Source: Pagrus major
Lineage: Eukaryota > Chordata > Actinopteri > Spariformes > Sparidae
Length of the DNA: 64,000 nucleotides
NCBI RefSeq assembly: GCF_040436345.1
Contig: NC_133224.1
Coordinates: 9,044,741 to 9,108,740 of the forward strand
Direction of reading: 5' to 3'
Shown: piece by piece, positions 48,235-59,987 of the stretch
Numbering within the stretch: the stretch's first letter is position 1
Layout of the letters: the number at the start of each line of letters is the position of its first letter
The notes under the pieces: generated by a model
Told to the model about the DNA's origin: nothing
The model's input: the letters and a program-made list of their open reading frames with translations, nothing else
The model's database searches: none
Translations under genes and position numbers: made by a program

Positions 48235-51200
48235 TTAGGGGGGACAGGAAAAGACAAGAGAGACAAGGGGAAAGCGAACGAGAGACAAAGCTAAGAATGG
48301 CTAAATAAGAGAAATGAAGTGCCGGAAAAAGAGAGTCAAAAAGGTCTTTGGCTGCTCTCTGACCCAGAAGAGTCGATTAAGAACAGAGTGAAGCAACAGC
48401 TACGGGGCCCGCTCGCATAAATACAATAAATAAAACACAACAGTAAAAAGCCAGAGCTGCAGAATGCCTGCTCTTGTTTCACTCTAAAGGTTTATTTTAG
48501 CTTTGCGATCTAGCCTACGGGGAGCAGTTTCAAACACAGATACAACTCCAATACTGTATATACGAACTGTGAAATACTTTATGTTACGAGAAGGAGCAGC
48601 CAAACACCGGGCCCCCGCCATCACGCGAGGAATATTAAGCCCGTGCTAAAATAACTCGCAGGTGGGTGCCCCTGTAGATTTAGGATTTTCTATGGGCGAG
48701 CGTAAAGCCCTCCGGCTGGCCAGGGTTTCCTGACTTAAGCTGTCAGTCATCAGGAGAGAACATAACGGCAGTGTCCTGCTGAAAGGCTGCAGCACGGTGG
48801 TCAACTTTCCACAAACTGGAAAAAGCTGTTTTGGTTTGTTTTTTTTCCATTGACAGCCATGAATTTCTGAACACTGTTTAATGCGTTCTGGAAGACAAAG
48901 TCAGATATCAGTTACAAAAGAGAAAGGCTAGTATCTGCAGGGTATCAATACAGATATTTTGGCGAGGCGTGCAGCTCTCTAAATGAATCCGTTTGTCAAT
49001 TTTTGGATATTCATCCCTGCGCTGAAAACCCAGCTTAAAAGCGCCTGAGGGTTCACTCTCGGACAAAATGTGAACAATCAAGCAATCCCGTGACGGTGAC
49101 GCAAGCAGAGGCTATAAATACAGCAATGATAGGTCATCAAATATCACCGCTTTCACAACAAATCATAGCTGTGTCAGTCGTGTGCTCAGAGGGGGGACAA
49201 AAAAAAATCAATTTCATTGCCCAGAAGCGTGCAACAAGGCCTCGCTCCCGCGCCAGCTGGTTTTCTGGGCTCCGAGGCCGCTCTGGTCAGACCTGTAATT
49301 TCTGAAACAGTCATCCAGCTGCCTACTTTTTCCTGTGTCAACTTTTAGCAGCGGGTAGTGCCTGCGGCCCGCTAGACCTGACCAAAGTGGCATGTGGGCC
49401 AAGACTGGCCAGCGTTTGTGTTAAATGTTCTTCCCAAAAAAACAACACTGTGCAGTTGGTAAGTATTGTGTCTGTGGTGATTTGGGGGCGGCTCAAAAGC
49501 AAAATACTTCTGTACGTTGGTGGCGTTGAAGTCTGGAAAATGCAGCTGTGCACTGCAAAATCTGACAAGTTGATTTTACTTTGAAACAAATCTAGGACAC
49601 TGGTTGCCTTGAAACAGGTAAATAAATAACTATTAGTCTTTAGTCTTGGTGACTTCATATCTACTTGCTCAGTTCACTTAGAATTGAGTTGTATTAACTT
49701 AAAAGGACAGTTCACCCCAAAATAAAAAAAATACATATTTTCCCTCTTACATGTAGGGCTATTTATCCATCTAGATCGTTTTGGTGTGAGTGTTGGAGAT
49801 ATCGACCTTCTCTTAAATATAATGGGACTAAAAACTCAACAGCAACGTCTCTTTCCAGAATGCAAATCAAGATAATCCACAGACCTTGTGAGCAGTTTCA
49901 TGTAGGAACTGCTTCTTTTTACCAAACTACACCGACCCACCAACTGTATCACTGTGCAGAAGGAAAAGGGGCATCTGCTCATGGAAAAGTGTCTAAACAT
50001 TAATGCTGTCCTCGTCGGCTGAGCTGTAATGTGACTAGCTTAGTTGGCTAGCCTCGCGTCCATGAGCCGATGCTTGCTGCGCAGTGATACAGAAAGAAAA
50101 TGGCGCCTACATAAAACTGCTCATAATCAAGCCCCCGGGAACAGCGGCAGGCTTTGAAGCCAATTTTCGTAGACGTCCAACAGTGGTCCAAAAAAGACTT
50201 TTTCCAATTAGCTTATATTGCGAAAGAAGCCGCTCTATGGGCCTGACAGCGCAGCAGATCAGGGTCATTTTATACCCCAGAAGCCAAGCCTTTTCAGCTT
50301 CATGAGAACGAATGGGACTCTGCCTCCGATGCTGTATCCAGAATTCCCCTTCATACATCCATGGCCGTAACACTAGATAGCTTAGTTAGCTAGCTTCTTG
50401 TCCACAAGCAGACGCTCGCTCCCTTCTGCGTAGGCAGGGTCTGTTGTTGGCTCTAAGCTCGTCACCCTGGAGGAGGTGGCGGAGGACAGGATGCTGGCAA
50501 AACCGCTGGCAATCATGGACAAGTCTCTCACCCCCTCCAAAAAACAAAACTATATAGAAACTTGTTTCTATATTTGTATTTTGATTGTATTTGTACTTAA
50601 ATGTACCAGCTGCTATGATAACCTAATTTCCCCTCGGGGGGTAAATAAAATTATAGTTCCTACGTTAAACTGCTCACAACAAGGTCTGTGGATTATCTCG
50701 AATAACTGGGTCATGATTCCTGGAAAGAGACGTCGCTGCTGAGTGTCGAGGGAAGACAGACATCTCCACGGCTGACGTCTCTCACACCAAAACAATCTGG
50801 ATGGATAAATATCTCTACAGGTAAGAAGAAATATATGAACTTTTGACTTTTAGATTCTCAAGTTGTTCCCGACTTAAAAGTGGCAAGTGAAGTGAACTTG
50901 AGGACTTCTGATGTGCAGTACCGTCTCTCTTCACTCTCTGCCCCACCAGCAGCTCTCTCTTCTCCAGAATGAGCTGAACAATGGCCTTCCTCTGTGTGTT
51001 GACCTGTTGAAAGAGAGAGAGAGAGAAAAAACGCACTATTAACGAATGTCCAATAAGCTTCTTATGACTTTTTTTCTGGCAGTGATCCCACACAGCCACA
51101 GACGGCCTTTTCCAGCCAGTCAGCCACATAAACAGGCTCGTCTCTTCCAGTATCCTGCCCCTCGCTGCCATGCTAGCTTTAGAATAGGTCTACCACTTCC

Positions 51201-52506
51201 TCAGAGACCGGTTGCGACACCTAATGCATGTTTTTAGTGCTTTGCATTCCTCACATGTCTTTACACCCTCTTTTCCGAGCGAGAAATGAATTTTGCCGAG
51301 CCAGCAAAAGTTTTAAAACTCTTGGCTGGGGGCCCACCGAGTGACCGAAGGAGGCCTGATGTGAAGTAAGAGGAGAAGTGGCTCAGGGAAAAGTATGTTT
51401 AAATTTACTGCTACTGTTGGAAATGAAGGCAGCGAGTCGCTCCCCGCTCCTTCCAGACGTTCACTCGCTGGCTCTCATCAGCAGTTGGCCACCGGTCAAA
51501 TGGACAGAACGGGGCCCCTTGGGAAAGACTCCAGCATCAACACTCCACGTGTCCAATTTGAGGGTGTTTGTGTGTGAGGGAGAAAGTGTGTGTGTGTGTG
51601 TGTGTGTGTGTCAACATGATCCACAGCCAACCTGTCCCCCTGATCTCAAATCCAGTGCAACCTGGTTTTGTAAATACTGTGAACTTGAAACCAGAAGAAT
51701 TTCCATCAGCTCCTCTTGGCCGCTTTTGGAGAAAATAATTCGCCTCATGATGCAACCCGTGCTGGAATCTCACATATGCTGCAAGTGCACTTTGCATGAG
51801 ACTGCACGGGATTTAAGAACACATGTACCTCCTGACCTGTGCACGCTGCAAATCACTTACACTTGCCGTACTTTATCACCCAGCCCGTTTCACGCCTGGA
51901 GCCTCTGTGCAGTCGGTCGGGTATGAAGCGCTCACATGCCAAGTAGTTGAGGCTTTCCAGTAAATTGAGATAAAACTGGAGCACAACTGGCACCAGAGTA
52001 ATTAAACATGGCGCGAGGGGGGCTGGACACGAAAATAAGTGCTTGACTGCGCTTATTGGTAAGCAATAAAAGTGCCAAGCAGAGAAATGGTGCAACAGAA
52101 TAGAGTACGTGCGAGGAGAGAGGAGGGGGGGGTGAAGTGTGCAACTGCATTTTTCCATAAACCCCCCGCGAAGACTCCCAGTAGCCACAAAAGAAGTTAC
52201 ATAAGAAACACTTGAGTTGCAGACGAGTAAATATTATTGTTGGTACAAATATGCATGCTATTCAGACAGGCAGGAAATATTGGGGTGGGTTTTTTTTTAT
52301 TTTTTTTATTTTTTATAAAGTGTGACACAAACCTGCTCCAGTCGGTCCTGCAGGATCTTAAAGGACTGAGACAGGTCCCGCGTTTGTCGCCAAGTCCACG
52401 CCGTGAACAGCGCGCTGCACGCGGCCAGAGACAGAGCCACCAGGGCCAGAGAAGCCCAGACGACCCGCAGCTTGCGCACTCGCCTCCTCTGCAGAATCCG
52501 ATGCAT
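45340..52506 (-). CDS. tnfsf12: tnfsf12 (TWEAK), TNF superfamily ligand, six exons, complete
   Basis: Minus-strand exons 52333-52506, 50922-51003, 47757-47813, 47581-47604, 47352-47479 and 45340-45615 sum to 741 bases: 246 residues plus TGA, close to human TWEAK (249). The protein is a type II membrane ligand whose released trimer binds FN14 (TNFRSF12A) and signals to NF-kB in inflammation and tissue repair. The TNF homology domain shows AASHFEITK, VIKGWEERTLNMSKAVRYN, GTFTVEKAGVYFLFCQVLFN and PCQVSGLLRL, ending FSIFKVN; human TWEAK has AAHYEV, SGWEEARIN, GLYYLYCQV, CQVSGLL and GLFQVH at these places. Two cysteines (LQC and KPC) correspond to the TWEAK disulfide. Start: the first ATG of the exon (52504-52506). 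TNFSF13 was considered, but the WEE and CQVSGLL signatures favour TNFSF12. Exons 3 and 4 were placed by phase and homology and are less certain than the others. Confidence 0.9.
47581..47813 (-). CDS. tnfsf12: tnfsf12 exons 3 (47757-47813) and 4 (24-nt microexon 47581-47604)
   Basis: Exon 3 ends AAASHFE-type sequence (KKAASHFE) at a strong GTAAGT donor; this is the first strand of the TNF fold (human AAHYE). An alternative acceptor 15 bases inside (exon start 47798) keeps the same frame. Exon 4 is only 24 bases (acceptor TTTCCACCAG, donor GTAAGA) and adds ITKVSSQQ. With it the domain reads SHFEITKVSSQQVGEGG, matching the human spacing AHYEV...GVDGTVSGWEE. Both exons enter and leave in phase 1. 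The placement is mine; transcripts would settle it. Confidence 0.68.
47814..50921 (-). other. tnfsf12 intron 2
   Basis: From about 48250 to 49400 the sequence looks single-copy and GC-balanced with no exon I can support. A TG microsatellite lies at 48199-48233. From about 49540 onward it is repetitive: a CACTGCAAAATCTGACAAGTT element, then an inverted pair of one fish repeat (49690-50095 and 50640-50860) around a LINE-type 3' tail (about 50440-50660, with TAATTTCCCCTCGGGGGG). Confidence 0.5.
49690..50860. mobile_element. Inverted pair of one dispersed repeat flanking a LINE-like tail
   Basis: The left arm begins AAAAGGACAGTTCACCCCAA and contains CTAGATCGTTTTGGTGTGAG and AGATAATCCACAGACCTTGT. 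The right arm, around 50660-50850, carries the reverse complements (ACAAGGTCTGTGGATTATCT, CTCTCACACCAAAACAATCT). The right end is about 60 bases from tnfsf12 exon 2. Confidence 0.6.
50922..51003 (-). CDS. tnfsf12: tnfsf12 exon 2: stalk and furin-like cleavage site
   Basis: It encodes VNTQRKAIVQLILEKRELL and VGQRVKRD. RVKR fits the furin consensus R-X-K/R-R, and human TWEAK is also released by furin-type cleavage at a basic site in the stalk. Acceptor TTTCAACAG; donor GTACTG; it ends in phase 1. Confidence 0.82.
51004..52332 (-). other. tnfsf12 intron 1
   Basis: Contains a short TG microsatellite at about 51588-51612 and a T-rich run at about 52288-52318 near the exon 1 donor. The plus-strand open frame of 182 codons at 51378-51926 crosses the microsatellite and shows no recognisable similarity. 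I see no further exon. Confidence 0.55.
52333..52506 (-). CDS. tnfsf12: tnfsf12 exon 1: cytoplasmic tail and membrane anchor
   Basis: It encodes MHRILQRRRVRKLR, a basic cytoplasmic tail, then WASLALVALSLAACSALFTA, a single hydrophobic anchor of about 20 residues. An extracellular stalk follows (RQTRDLSQSFKILQDRLEQ) that is heptad-like and may form a coiled coil. Basic residues before the anchor and none after it fit type II topology. It ends in phase 0 at a GTTTGTG donor. Confidence 0.85.
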
Positions 52507-52808
52507 ATTGGGTGCAGACTGCACTGCAACTCACCGAAATCCGCGCTTCAACTCCATTCCAGCAGAGCGTGAGGTCCCTCCAAACGCGTGTCTGTCCAAA
52601 TGTCCATTTCGGTGAGAAAAGACGCGCGAGTGGACGGCCGACAAACTCTTCTCCTGTTTGATTTCCCGTTTATCTGACAGATGAGGGGGGTTTAAAGCAA
52701 CAAAACATCCGATCCGTCCTCCGCACAGATCAAAGCCACCATCCTCTCCAAACACAAACTGTGCAACTTGCGCACATCAACTGTTGCATCCTTCTCCCTG
52801 CGATTCGT

Positions 52809-52815
52809 TGACTCA
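52809..52815. promoter_or_regulatory. AP-1 / NRF2-like site upstream of tnfsf12
   Basis: TGACTCA, extended to TGACTCAGC, lies about 300 bases upstream of the tnfsf12 start codon. It matches the AP-1 consensus and fits a stress-responsive ligand gene, but one 7-base match is weak evidence. No TATA box is clear. Confidence 0.25.
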
Positions 52816-52904
52816 GCTCTCTTGTCTTCCCTTTAAACAGCGTGCTGGGGGGTCACTCTATTAGGCAGACAGACTGTGCACACATGAGCGCGAATTCACG
52901 CACG

Positions 52905-52936
<32 letters not shown>

Positions 52937-53332
52937 TGCACGCAGACTTGGAGGTGAACTTTCCGTGCGTCCTCGGCGAGCTCTGATGTTGAGATAGCGG
53001 CGCGCATCCGCCGTGAAAATCAACGAGGTGAGCGCAAGAAAAACATACGAGGCGACCCGGGGCTTCCTCCGCTGCTCAAATCACTTTCATCAACTTGCAT
53101 GCCTTGAAAGTATGTGCCATTCACGCGTGTGACAGTTCCCTTTGTGACCACACGGTGGCTGTAGTGTATAGGTAAAGAAACAGCAGTGTGCAGTGCTGGG
53201 GATCTACTGTATTTCAAGAGTACCATCAACAGGTGAGCCACAGGCTGATGATGGGCCAAATGTCCAACTTCTTTATCTGAAATCTAAAAGAAAATATCCA
53301 AGATAAGCAAAATGTATTGGGAAATTAACCTC

Positions 53333-53690
53333 TTAAAGGTGCATTATGTAGTTTTGGGAAAGCCATTTTGATCCTTGAGTTAGTTTTTTATCCCTAAACA
53401 AACTAAATAAACAAACTCTCCTTGTTTTCACGGTGAATAAACTGAATAAACGAACTGACCTTATAGGACAACACAGTACTGTTTTACTTTGTTTATATGT
53501 GGCGGACCCTGCCACCTTTCTAGCTGCAAACAGTGTTCCTGAGACCTTATTTTCCTCTGAGAACAGCTTGTTTATTCAGGAAATGAATAAATATTTCCGA
53601 GTTTGCATTATAACCCCGTTAACATTGTAAATATTAAAATTCGGAGTTTGAATTTTTTCCATAAAACTACGTAGTGCCCCTTTAATAAAC
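53333..53690. mobile_element. MITE with TTAAAGG inverted ends
   Basis: Left TTAAAGGTGCATTATGTAGT and right ACTACGTAGTGCCCCTTTAA are inverted repeats about 350 bp apart. The interior repeats AATAAAC motifs. A different sequence from the family at 54641 despite similar tips. Confidence 0.6.
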
Positions 53691-54640
53691 TGTGTAGACA
53701 AGTGGAGGACTCTCATTAATGCATTAGTTCAAAATAATGCCCAGTCATGTGATGTTTCCCAACACTTTGTGCTTGTGACCCCTTGTGACAGGTTGCATGT
53801 CAGTGAGTTGTGAATTTTCCTTCTCAAATTCTCTCGTTTAAAAACCTTCAATAGGGCTGATCTGGTAAGAGCTCACAGTATTTATATTTAGTGAATTTAG
53901 TTAATTTAGTGATATTTAATTTTTGTTCTTAGTTTCCTCTTCTTGCAATCCCCTCTTTAGAAAGTGTGTACTACTCTTTAAAAAGCAGCAGAGGCGTAAT
54001 AAATGTTCAGTGGGCCCCTTGTGCTTATTTGGTCCCCACCCCACTCAAAAGAAATTAAATACATTATTACCACCGCCAAGGAAGTTATGTTTTCACCCAT
54101 GTCCGTTTGTTGGTTGGTTTGTAATCAGAATTACACAAAAACTACCGAACGGATTTCCACAAAACTTGGATGGAGGATGGGTCTTGGCCCAGAATAGACC
54201 CAATTAACTTTGGGTACAGATCCGGATAAAGGGACGGATCCAGGAATTTTTTCGGGAGAGGGCATTTTTAAAAAACATTTTTGTTAATTTCTCAGGGAGT
54301 AATACATGGATCTTGATGAAAAAAATCAGCCATATTTAGGTGGCTGGTATGTACGATTTGTCACAGTGGAATAATCATAACCAACTGTGATGTCACAGTG
54401 GTGCCACTTGGTGGAGGTATGCGCTCTACTGAGAGCCAGTTAAGTTATAGGTGGAAAGACACACCTAAAGGCTAGTTTTCTTTCGTGGTTGTTTTGCTTA
54501 ACATCCATGCCAACATGAAGGATGCATGTAAATATGTGGGCAGTGACGGTTACATCGTTTGAAATGGACGCATCTATTTTCTTACATAAAGGGATCATAT
54601 ATGAGCCTTTACTCTTCTGTTCTAATTCAGGGCAGGAAAT

Positions 54641-54902
54641 TAAAGGCACCCTGTGGATTTTTTGGGAAAAACAAAGTTCTGTTTACATCCGCTGTTTACC
54701 AGAAAAATACACTGTGTATCCCTGAAGCTTCAAAAACATTTACGAAACCAATTTTTCAGAAGAACTTGAAACCTTTGTTGTTCGTATCAACGTTTACTTA
54801 AATGGCATGTGAACGAAACCGTAAACAAAATGGAGAACCACTTTTAAAAACACTGCTCCACGGCGCCAGTAGTGGTCAAAAACTCCACAGGGTACCTTTA
54901 AG
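54641..54902. mobile_element. MITE with TTAAAGG inverted ends
   Basis: Left TTAAAGGCACCCTGTGGATT and right AACTCCACAGGGTACCTTTAA are near-perfect inverted repeats about 260 bp apart with no coding capacity. Confidence 0.65.
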
Positions 54903-56306
54903 TCATGAGAAGATGTGACTCATTTTAAATCAGATTAAATGGTCAGGTGGTGTTAGTAGGCCCCGTATAGTTCAAATGCATATTGCCTTTAATTTTGATG
55001 TAATTTGTGTCCCTGATTTTTTGAGTTAAAGTTACTGTGTCAGATTTTACAGTGCACTTTTTTTAAATGATTGTTGACTTGGCGCCTGCCCTTTTTGGTG
55101 TGGATGTGCGTGTACACTCCTACAAAAAACACACTTACACCAGTACTGAAACTCTGTAAATAACTCACCCTGTGACTACACTGTAAAATCTGACAGTGAC
55201 TTTACCTAAAAAAAACTGAGGACTCCGATCACCTCAAAATTACCAAATAAAATACACTAATAATTCTAAGTTGTCCAAACTTTTTAGCTCGTGCAAATTA
55301 AATGTTTTATTTTTTTTTTAAAGTAAAGTCAACTTTTAAAATTTACAGTGCAGTACACTTGGCTCTTCATGACAACTTAACCGCACTGTTGAAATGAGCC
55401 AAATGCATCAACATGGCTGTCTTGTCTACTTATACTGTCTGCTACGCTGTGGCGTAATTACATAAACATCCTGCACACTAAAATCTGAATAAACATTTCA
55501 AACATTTTCTTGCCTTTTGAATGCAAAGTTGCTCTTCAGAGTCTGATTTATTGCAAATATTTGAGCTTTGATTTTGAAACCGTTTGAGGAGTGCATGCTG
55601 GGACCAAAGTTGCCTGACAAGTTGTATAATTTATAGCTCTGGGTTTGGCATTCTGATGAGAAGTTGCAGACGAGGGAGGTTATAAATATCTCTTCATGTT
55701 CTCTTGGGCTCATATTGATTTTTAAGCTCATGTGCTTTGATAGCACGATGACAGCACATGCTTTTCTTTGTAGATTTTGCAAATTGAAGCAAGCAATATT
55801 TATATTTAGAGAAAATATTTATCTATATTTCACAACCCAATGTCCCGCAGATGAAAAAACAAAATGTTGCACATTCTTTACTCAATTACTTTGCAAACAA
55901 AGTACGAAAAGAAATGCAAATTGCAAAAGCCACAAAGGAGGGTCAGTGGTTCTAACTTGTTTAGAGTGAGAGAAAACAAACTAAATATAACCCACAACTC
56001 AGACTGTTTTCATTAGATTGCTGGAACTGATACAAAACGCTCTCTTTTTTTAAAAGTAGACTGGATATGAAACAGAAGTGCAGACCGAGTATGTCCCTTT
56101 TGTTTAAGCGGGACAGGTTCAAAGACACAAACTGAGCCCGGTCCAAGACTTTTACTTACTAAATTCCACCAGATGGATCGATTTTGTCTGATTCTCATTC
56201 ATTTAGATGAAACCAGCCCCGGGAGTTTGTTGTTTGGCTGCATGGAAGTAAGTTCAGGTTGAGTCCAACTTAAAAAGAAGACTCTTTGGTGGCTGTTATC
56301 ATAGTT

Positions 56307-56312
56307 TTATTT
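56307..56312 (-). terminator. sat2: Candidate poly(A) signal of sat2 copy A
   Basis: The plus-strand TTTATT gives AATAAA on the minus strand about 260 bases after the sat2 stop codon. Confidence 0.45.
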
Positions 56313-56572
56313 AACAGATGTAAAGGGACAAGATACCAAAACACTCTTTTCCATGCATTTCTTTGCATAGCATTTTTTTTCTGGATTTCTGTTAAATTAT
56401 TAGAAAAAAAATAAAGAAAAAGGGACCATCAATAATAAGCTTTCAAAGTACATGCATTTGTTTTTGTACTTTTTTAATTTAAATAAAGCTCACTTTTGGT
56501 TCCCCTATTTCCTGCCTCCTGTGTGTTGTCTGCGTTTGGGTCCTCTTCTCTCGTCTAACAAAGTGTAACAGG

Positions 56573-59038
56573 TCACGGCGTCATCAGCCCAGCATTGGGT
56601 AAGGGTTGGGCCAGGTGCTCGAGTGCTTCTCCCTCGCAACGCATAAAGTGTTTGCCCGTGCTCGCTGTGATATCGACGCAGCCCTGCCGGAGATAAAAGT
56701 CCTGAGCTGATTTGTTCCAGTCCAGGATGGTGAAGTTGAGCTGGTGGCAGCCAGCAGCCAGGCCGAGCTGTGTGACAGCAAATTTAAGCAGGAGGTCAGA
56801 TATGAGTGCAAATGATATACAGCGTAGAGAGAAGACTGTATATTTACTTTATTAACTGTCATATTTAAAAATAATGTAGTTGTTTTACTCACCTGTGCTA
56901 CCTTGCTCATAAGTGCTCTGCCAATACCCTTCCCTGAAAGACATGATCGCAGATACAGACATTTTTTTTTATGTTGTGGCCACTCTCACAAATTATTATC
57001 GACTCTGGATCAACAAAGACGTGTGTCAAGTTCTGAGACGGTGTACTGTACCTCTGAACTCAGGCATCACATACAAGTCCCCCATATAAATGGTTCTGCC
57101 ACACCATGAGTTGTAGTTACAGAAGTAAAATGCATAGCCTATCTTTGTGTGGCCTGAGAGCAAACAGACAACAAATGTGAAATCAAGGCAGCAGAAACAG
57201 GTTACATACCGATTTATTTAATCATTCGTCATTTTCAATCAAATATTTGTCATCACATTTCAAATCTTTCATATTCGGCCCGTTTGTTTTATGTAGCTTA
57301 TCATTCCCTGAACATTTTCTGTGTATGGAATCTTCTCAGGTAGCTTGTTAGCGTTATTTGATACAGCTGTAAAAGTTAATTCGCCTTTTTCTTGAACAGA
57401 AATGTCAAACGTTTGCCAGTTCCAGCTTCTGAAATGTCAGGATGTGCTGCTTTTCTGTGTCAGAGAGTAAATGAACAATATTTGGGTTTTGGACTGCCAA
57501 AGATCAATTTGAAGACTCCACTTTAGGCTCTGGGAAATTGTAATTCCAACATAATTGAGTATCTTTTATAGACTAATAGATAATTGGCAGATTAACGAAG
57601 AATGAAAACAATCGTTAGTTGCAGCCTTTACTATAACGTCAAATACAAGTCATTTTCTATCACCTGACTCTCCTGGCTCTTGGCATGTTAGTACCTTTCA
57701 GCTACGTTTTTGGGTGAACCTGATTTACTTGCTCTCCTGCTGCTGTCAGCCCGTGATAGACAGTAATAGACATTTGGTCGTTCAATCACCTGCCAAGTAT
57801 TGTTTGTTACGGGAAAAGTACAGCTACTAATTCTGGTTTTAAGATTTTTTTGTTTGATGAAAATAAAGATGTGTACAACTCAAATCATTCACACAATATG
57901 CGTAATTGCTTGCTAGTTTCTCAGCTGTAAGTGAAGTAAACAGTGCTTTTTGATAGCTTCCCTCTCACCGTCTTTGGTTTTGTGCTGTTCTGGCACCTCA
58001 GCGACGATCCCGTGGAAGAACGGGTTCTCGGAGAAGCCGTCCCGCTCCAAGTCTGCACGTCAAATACAGAGACACTGTTTACTTATGTGTGAAATGCCGC
58101 AGATAGTTTTTCCTGATGTCAAAAAGAGACATATTCTGCTTATTTTTAGGTTCATAATCCTATTTAAGGTTATTACTAGAATAGGTTTACATGCTCTAAT
58201 GCTCAAAAAACATCGTTTTTTTTTACCCAGTGTGTTCTGATTTGTCACAAAGTCACTTAATTAAAGGCCGGGGCACTGACAAGGTGTAACATGCACATCA
58301 GCAGCAGTGTTAGAGGAGCTCCTCCCGCACGGGCCTGCCTATTCTATTCTCCAGATGTAAGGAAAGATTCCTGTTTGTTACCGAGCCCAGCAAATATCAT
58401 CATCATGGTTTTTTTTTTAGGTCAAACTTAAATGTGAAAATGACCATTCCTGCCAAAATCATGACTCATATTGAATTTATTGCAACATCTGTCAAAATAA
58501 ACACGTTTTTGTCCTGTTTTTTGTTGTTTTTGGGGTTTTTTTTGCATATCATTCAGCTCTATATTCAAGTTAAATAAAACACCTCACCACTATCCTTGAG
58601 TAGAGTACTTAAGTAAATATATTTCCCACTGCTGACAATGTCCATCTGCTGAGGAAGATCATGGCATATGATCAAAAGCACAAGAGCTGCGACTACATGG
58701 GCCAACTGGATTTAATCTGTTTTTCATTAAGGCCAAGCACATTTTAATGTGAGGTCAGGGCACAGAAATGCACAGTTAACAGATGTATAATGTACTTATT
58801 TTACACAGTACCTCTCTGGGTGATTGCGACTTCGTCTTCAGCTTTCTCATATTTAGCGAACTCCTGTGAACACGTGAAAATAGCACAGAGATGTTTCAAT
58901 CCTTTAACTGTCCGACCCTGCTTAATGTCCTCCAAGTTCCTCAAAGCTGCACTGCACACGCACGTCTTCACTCACCACCATCATCCGCAGGATGTCCTTG
59001 CAGTCCTCCACGCTGGCTGCTCGGATAGAGCTCTCCAT
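56573..59038 (-). CDS. sat2: sat2-like spermidine/spermine (thialysine) N-acetyltransferase, copy A, complete
   Basis: Minus-strand exons 58976-59038, 58812-58863, 57969-58052, 57052-57153, 56893-56933 and 56573-56767 total 537 bases: 178 residues plus TGA, against about 170 in human SAT1/SAT2. This GNAT-fold cytosolic enzyme transfers acetyl from acetyl-CoA to polyamines (SAT1) or thialysine and related amines (SAT2). It begins MESSIRAASVEDCKDILRMM. It has DGFSENPFFHGIVAEVPEQH, GRTIYMGDLYVMPEFRGKGI carrying the RGKGIG acetyl-CoA loop, and FTILDWNKSAQDFY (human SAT2 LAVLDWN). GRTIY and YVMPE favour SAT2 over SAT1. All exons have GT-AG borders and matching phases. The position next to tnfsf12 fits human 17p13.1. 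Substrate preference cannot be told from the sequence. Confidence 0.92.
57154..58811 (-). repeat. sat2 copy A introns 2-3 region with repeats
   Basis: Intron 57154-57968 has a hAT-like repeat in reverse at about 57400-57632 (ending GTTAGTTGCAGCC). Intron 58053-58811 has a dispersed repeat at about 58105-58300 (GACATATTCTGCTTATTTTT, TGCTCTAATGCTCAAAAAAC), also present at 21450-21800. The flank next to exon 3 and 58370-58510 recur in copy B. Confidence 0.55.
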
Positions 59039-59194
59039 CGTTGGATCTGATGGTGTGATGCTCACAGTGAGGGTGGATGTAATGGGAGAAATGACAAGGA
59101 GGAAAGCAGCTGTGTCGTTTATAAGTTAAACAAGGTTGAGTAAGACTAATTTGCAATGATCTGGGTCCAGCCTGACCGGTTTAGTCTGTGGGCG

Positions 59195-59896
59195 TCAGTG
59201 CCGGCCCTGACCAATTTGGTGCCCTAGGCAAGATTTTGGCTGGCGCCCCCTTGCATCACGGTCAATTTTACAATTAATTTTCATACACTCACACAGAAAC
59301 TACATGTATGTATTCAAGATTTTATTTCTTTTAAGTCAAAAATATCACACCAAATAAAAACTTAAGAAAGAAACAAGTGATAAATTAAAAATACAATATA
59401 AATAAGGTATTGCACAAACATATTAAAGAATATTCTATTTACATACAAAATAAAAACAGTATGTATTTATTTGGGAGGAAACCTTTTGCAGCAGAAGCAG
59501 TGCAAGCTATCATTCGTTTTTGAGTACTTCAGCCAGCTTCTTTTGATTTCTTCCCCACTGACTCTGGTAAAAAAAGTCATGTGGACACTTTCTCCCATCT
59601 TTGTTTTTGGGAAATGTGTCACTGTTTTTTATTTGAAATGGTCCTCTGTGAACTAACTCCTTTCTTACTTTGTCAGTTAGAAGAGATGGCCAGTCAGCAG
59701 GTCTATTTGTGCAGCCTTTAGTCCTGATGCTGTGTCACTCTGGTGTGCTGAGGTAGAGGACAGGAGCACCTGATGCTGTGTCACTGGGGGTGGTGGTGAA
59801 ATACTTTAAAAGTGCATCTGAAGAGAGAAGAGAAGTATATGTGACCACTGGATGTTACATTTAATATATTATATACTATATATATATATATGTATA

Positions 59897-59987
<91 letters not shown>

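Larger units (their letters stand above)
52507..56572. repeat. Intergenic region between tnfsf12 and sat2 copy A
   Basis: CA microsatellite at about 52905-52937. MITE at 53333-53690 with inverted ends TTAAAGGTGCATTATGTAG and CTACGTAGTGCCCCTTTAA. Dispersed repeat at about 54063-54445 (AAACTACCGAACGGATTTCC, TTCTCAGGGAGTAATACATG). MITE at 54641-54902 with ends TTAAAGGCACCCTGTGGA and TCCACAGGGTACCTTTAAG. A CACTGTAAAATCTGACAGTG to TTTACAGTGCAG element at about 55178-55353. The block 56064-56260 recurs at 63690-63880 and belongs to the sat2 duplication unit. Confidence 0.55.

Noticed and set aside
49214..49402. Minus-strand RRHYPLLKV sequence considered as the first TNF strand of tnfsf12
   Set aside because: No suitable acceptor or donor and poor match; 47757-47813 gives KKAASHFE with a strong GTAAGT donor and correct phase.
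50440..50660. Plus-strand frame LVTLEEVAEDRMLAKPL considered as a gene fragment
   Set aside because: Followed by TAATTTCCCCTCGGGGGG and AATAAA, the usual 3' tail of fish LINE copies, and nested between repeats.
51378..51926. 182-codon plus-strand open frame in tnfsf12 intron 1
   Set aside because: Crosses a TG microsatellite (VCVCVCV) and matches nothing recognisable.
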